Source: RGIG8244 sp045639325 (GTDB taxonomy: Bacteria > Verrucomicrobiota > Lentisphaeria > Victivallales > UBA1829). From it: a DNA stretch of 64,000 nt. Each line of letters begins with the position of its first letter. The stretch's first letter is position 1. The position numbers and the translations under genes were made by a program. Location: positions 1 through 64,000 of the forward strand of contig JAZUCU010000031.1 of the NCBI GenBank assembly GCA_045639325.1, given 5' to 3'. Below, in pieces: positions 62,078 through 64,000 of this stretch. The notes beneath the pieces were generated by a model that searched no databases, was not told the DNA's origin, and worked only from the letters and a program-made list of their open reading frames with translations.

Positions 62078-63265
62078 TTAATATTCCGGTATTTTCCCCG
62101 GATTCTGATCGATTCCGTTTTTCAGAATCCAGCCGGAGAATGCACAAATGGTGATATCATCGAGCAAACCGAAAACGGGGATAAAATCGGGAATCATATC
62201 CAACGGGGAAGCCAACCACAAAATACAGAACGCAGTCGCAATTGCCATCCGGGGAAAAATGGCGATGGATGAAAGCATATTATCGCCCCAGAAAAGCTGC
62301 GGATCCGACGTAAAATAAATGCCGTGCCGGTTGCTGTGAACCGTAATCAGATGATAATCGTGAAGCAGGCGGTGAATTAATTCAGAAACCACCTCCATGG
62401 AACCGGGTTTCTGCCCGATATTCCGGATTATAAAAGCAGAAATACCGGCTTGAGTCAGCCGCTCATTTTCATACATATCTTTCATCAGACGGTAAATCAG
62501 ACGGGCCTCCTGCGTGCCGATTTCCGGATAACTCTGCAAACGTTTCGTCACATTCGTCCAAAATACGGTTTTACCAAACTGGAACCACTGATTTGCCATA
62601 CCGAATCCAAGCAGCAGCAAACCGCCGGAAAGATACGCAATCGATACAAGATTTCTTTCCTTACCGGCAATCGCAGTGGCAAGGAGAACGACCAATACCA
62701 GCACAAGTCCGCCGATTTTCAAGTACAATCTGCGGAAGGACAAGATGAAAAATACCACAATCAGCAATGCACAGGTTTTCCAGTTGACCACCATATCAAA
62801 GAGCCATTCCGGCAGATGACGTTTCATAAATTCATGCATTGTCTGAAAAAGATCCTTCAGCATATCCACGGCAATCCCCATGATGGAAAAATCAAAATTC
62901 CGGGATTCGTTCTCCACAGGGAAACCGGTCAGGCGGATAATCACCAGAGCGAAAGGGAAGATCATAAATATGTGCAGCAGCAGATTGACCCCTGAAGGCT
63001 TGCCGAAAAGCTGCAATTCCCAGACCAGGGCAGCCACCGTAATAAATGCCAGAATCATGGAAGTAATGGATTGTCCGACGGTAAAGCCTTTTGCTGTGCT
63101 GAAAAAGAAAGGATCATGCGCCAGAAGCAGAAAACTGCCTGCATAAAGGGCAAGCGTCAGATAAAAACGGAAGCAGAAAAAAGAAGTAATACCGTTATTT
63201 CCTTCATGCGGAGCGAAGAAATAATCCTGTAATTTTGCCAGAACTGTTTTGGGATTATTATTCAT
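62078..63265 (-). CDS. Membrane protein with C-terminal DUF1232 (YkvA) domain
   Basis: 395 residues. The first ~225 hold about six hydrophobic helices with a loop. A soluble segment (~240-330: IYRLMKDMYENERLTQAGISAF, ELIHRLLHDYHLITVHSNRHG) follows. The end shows the DUF1232 pattern WLASPLDMIPDFIPVFGLLDDITI. Function unknown. Its start overlaps the stop of the next gene upstream by 4 bp (ATGA), showing coupling. Confidence 0.72.
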   Translation of the reverse strand: MNNNPKTVLAKLQDYFFAPHEGNNGITSFFCFRFYLTLALYAGSFLLLAHDPFFFSTAKGFTVGQSITSMILAFITVAALVWELQLFGKPSGVNLLLHIFMIFPFALVIIRLTGFPVENESRNFDFSIMGIAVDMLKDLFQTMHEFMKRHLPEWLFDMVVNWKTCALLIVVFFILSFRRLYLKIGGLVLVLVVLLATAIAGKERNLVSIAYLSGGLLLLGFGMANQWFQFGKTVFWTNVTKRLQSYPEIGTQEARLIYRLMKDMYENERLTQAGISAFIIRNIGQKPGSMEVVSELIHRLLHDYHLITVHSNRHGIYFTSDPQLFWGDNMLSSIAIFPRMAIATAFCILWLASPLDMIPDFIPVFGLLDDITICAFSGWILKNGIDQNPGKIPEY

Positions 63266-64000
63266 TTTGCACCGCCTGTTCTTTTTTTCGCTGCTTCGAT
63301 TTTTGCGTTCAAGGCATTTCTTTCTTCGACAAGGAACTTCTTCCGCCAGAGTTTTTCCCCGCGCCAGTAATAATGGCCGAAATTATTCATATACATGGTA
63401 TCCACAATATATTTACGCACTTTGAGAAAATTCACCACATCGCCATATTTGGAAGAAATTTCGTACGCTTTCTCCCGATCTTCCACGCCGGGATCTCCAT
63501 AATCATCATGATTAAGTTTCCGGGCGGCACATTTCCACCTGCACACCAGCAGCTGAACCTGTCGAAAATCAATTACCGCAAGCTGTTCCTCATCTTTTTC
63601 GGATTTCTCAAGCAAATGTCTTATTCCGGCAAGCTTTTCCAGAACCTCGTCAATCAGTTTGACTTTTTTCTCATCATAACCGGCAGGCGCATTCATGTTG
63701 AATAATTGGGAATCATAACACAAATCGATTTCCAGCAAACGCCACGGAACAACATCGGGATCATGCTTGATGATCTCACGGACAAGTGTTTGAGCATTCT
63801 GAAGCAGCGGTTCATCTTCCTTGCGCATGGAAGTTTTTCTGATTTGCAATATCGAATCCAGATAGAGGGAGAAAATCCGTTGATTTTTCCGGACTCTCTG
63901 TTCCTGCAAACCGTCTTTCTGCAGTTCATCAATCACCGGCTGTAATTTTTCCACGCAGGCATGATAATGTGCCTTTTCCCAATCAGCCTGCGCTTCGGAA
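63262..64000 (-). CDS. Helical protein of unknown function (5' end beyond window)
   Basis: At least 245 residues; the frame stays open to the right edge (upstream of the GTG at 63954 it reads EAQADWEKAHYHAC), so the true start lies outside. The visible chain is hydrophilic and alpha-helical, with many Glu/Lys heptad-like stretches (KVKLIDEVLEKLAGIRHLLEKSEKDEEQL) and a basic C-terminus. It may be a coiled-coil or TPR-like protein. Coupled to the DUF1232 gene by a 4-bp overlap. Confidence 0.6.
   Translation of the reverse strand, partial: SEAQADWEKAHYHACVEKLQPVIDELQKDGLQEQRVRKNQRIFSLYLDSILQIRKTSMRKEDEPLLQNAQTLVREIIKHDPDVVPWRLLEIDLCYDSQLFNMNAPAGYDEKKVKLIDEVLEKLAGIRHLLEKSEKDEEQLAVIDFRQVQLLVCRWKCAARKLNHDDYGDPGVEDREKAYEISSKYGDVVNFLKVRKYIVDTMYMNNFGHYYWRGEKLWRKKFLVEERNALNAKIEAAKKRTGGAK

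Overview
The window looks like the chromosome of a Lentisphaerota/Kiritimatiellota-type member of the PVC group, probably an uncultured gut or sediment anaerobe. This is inference from content: exported sugar-active TIM-barrel proteins, several Gfo/Idh/MocA oxidoreductases, a pseudopilin with the PVC-style N-terminus and Asp-Gly-His C-terminal motif, a WaaG-like LPS core glycosyltransferase (diderm envelope), and housekeeping genes (dxs, prfA, rpmE, efp/epmA, mreB, lysA, purE, rpoZ) dispersed among small operons. I could not run a database search. Promoters are unusually readable: a TTGATT/TTGnnn -35 box, a 16-17 bp spacer and a TATATT/TATAGT/TATAAT -10 box recur before many operons.

Layout. 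1-600: 3' end of an ISL3-type transposase, a 10-bp tandem repeat and a tRNA-Gln. 0.66-4.4 kb: methionine/folate bifunctional enzyme followed by dxs. 4.4-9.7 kb: rpmE, prfA, an ABC exporter, and on the other strand gcvH with a LOG-family gene. 10-14.4 kb: an oxidoreductase with a histone-H1-like Lys/Ala/Pro tail, a lipoprotein phosphoesterase, a flavoprotein and a small His/Pro-rich secreted protein. 14.7-34.4 kb: carbohydrate region. It holds a glycosidase-like gene with a GntR regulator, a five-gene minus-strand operon (pseudopilin, secreted protein, secreted glycosidase with CBM9-like end, GH20/GH67-like protein, PHP phosphoesterase), and a six-gene minus-strand operon (TIM-barrel protein, two tandem GH89-like paralogues, SIS isomerase, an unknown, an oxidoreductase) divergent from an AraC regulator. 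34.5-40 kb: DUF4062/GHKL-ATPase protein, two MFS transporters, GHL10 glycosidase. 40-43.2 kb: tsaB, mreB, lysA. 43.4-45.2 kb: a repetitive Ala/Pro-rich tail-anchored protein. 45.3-49.7 kb: etfB-etfA-acyl-CoA dehydrogenase-rpoZ-purE. 49.8-53.4 kb: polysaccharide deacetylase lipoprotein, and a protein made of two complete PilT-type ATPases in tandem with a membrane partner.

53.5-58.6 kb is the most unusual part. Three overlapping genes encode a radical-SAM/SPASM protein fused to a FabZ/ApeP-like hotdog dehydratase, a LolA-like carrier, and an MMPL/RND exporter fused through an internal lipoprotein-type signal to a DUF3261-like domain. LolA, MMPL and DUF3261 are the export side of aryl-polyene/flexirubin-type clusters, but no ketosynthase, acyl carrier protein or adenylation gene is visible here. 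The right end (58.6-64 kb, minus strand) holds a WaaG-like glycosyltransferase, epmA and efp as one operon, then an EI24 membrane protein, a DUF1232 membrane protein and a helical protein running off the edge.

Strongest candidates for something new: the reduced rSAM-hotdog/LolA/MMPL-DUF3261 module, the H1-tailed oxidoreductase, the tandem PilT fusion, and the TxKL-repeat tail-anchored protein.
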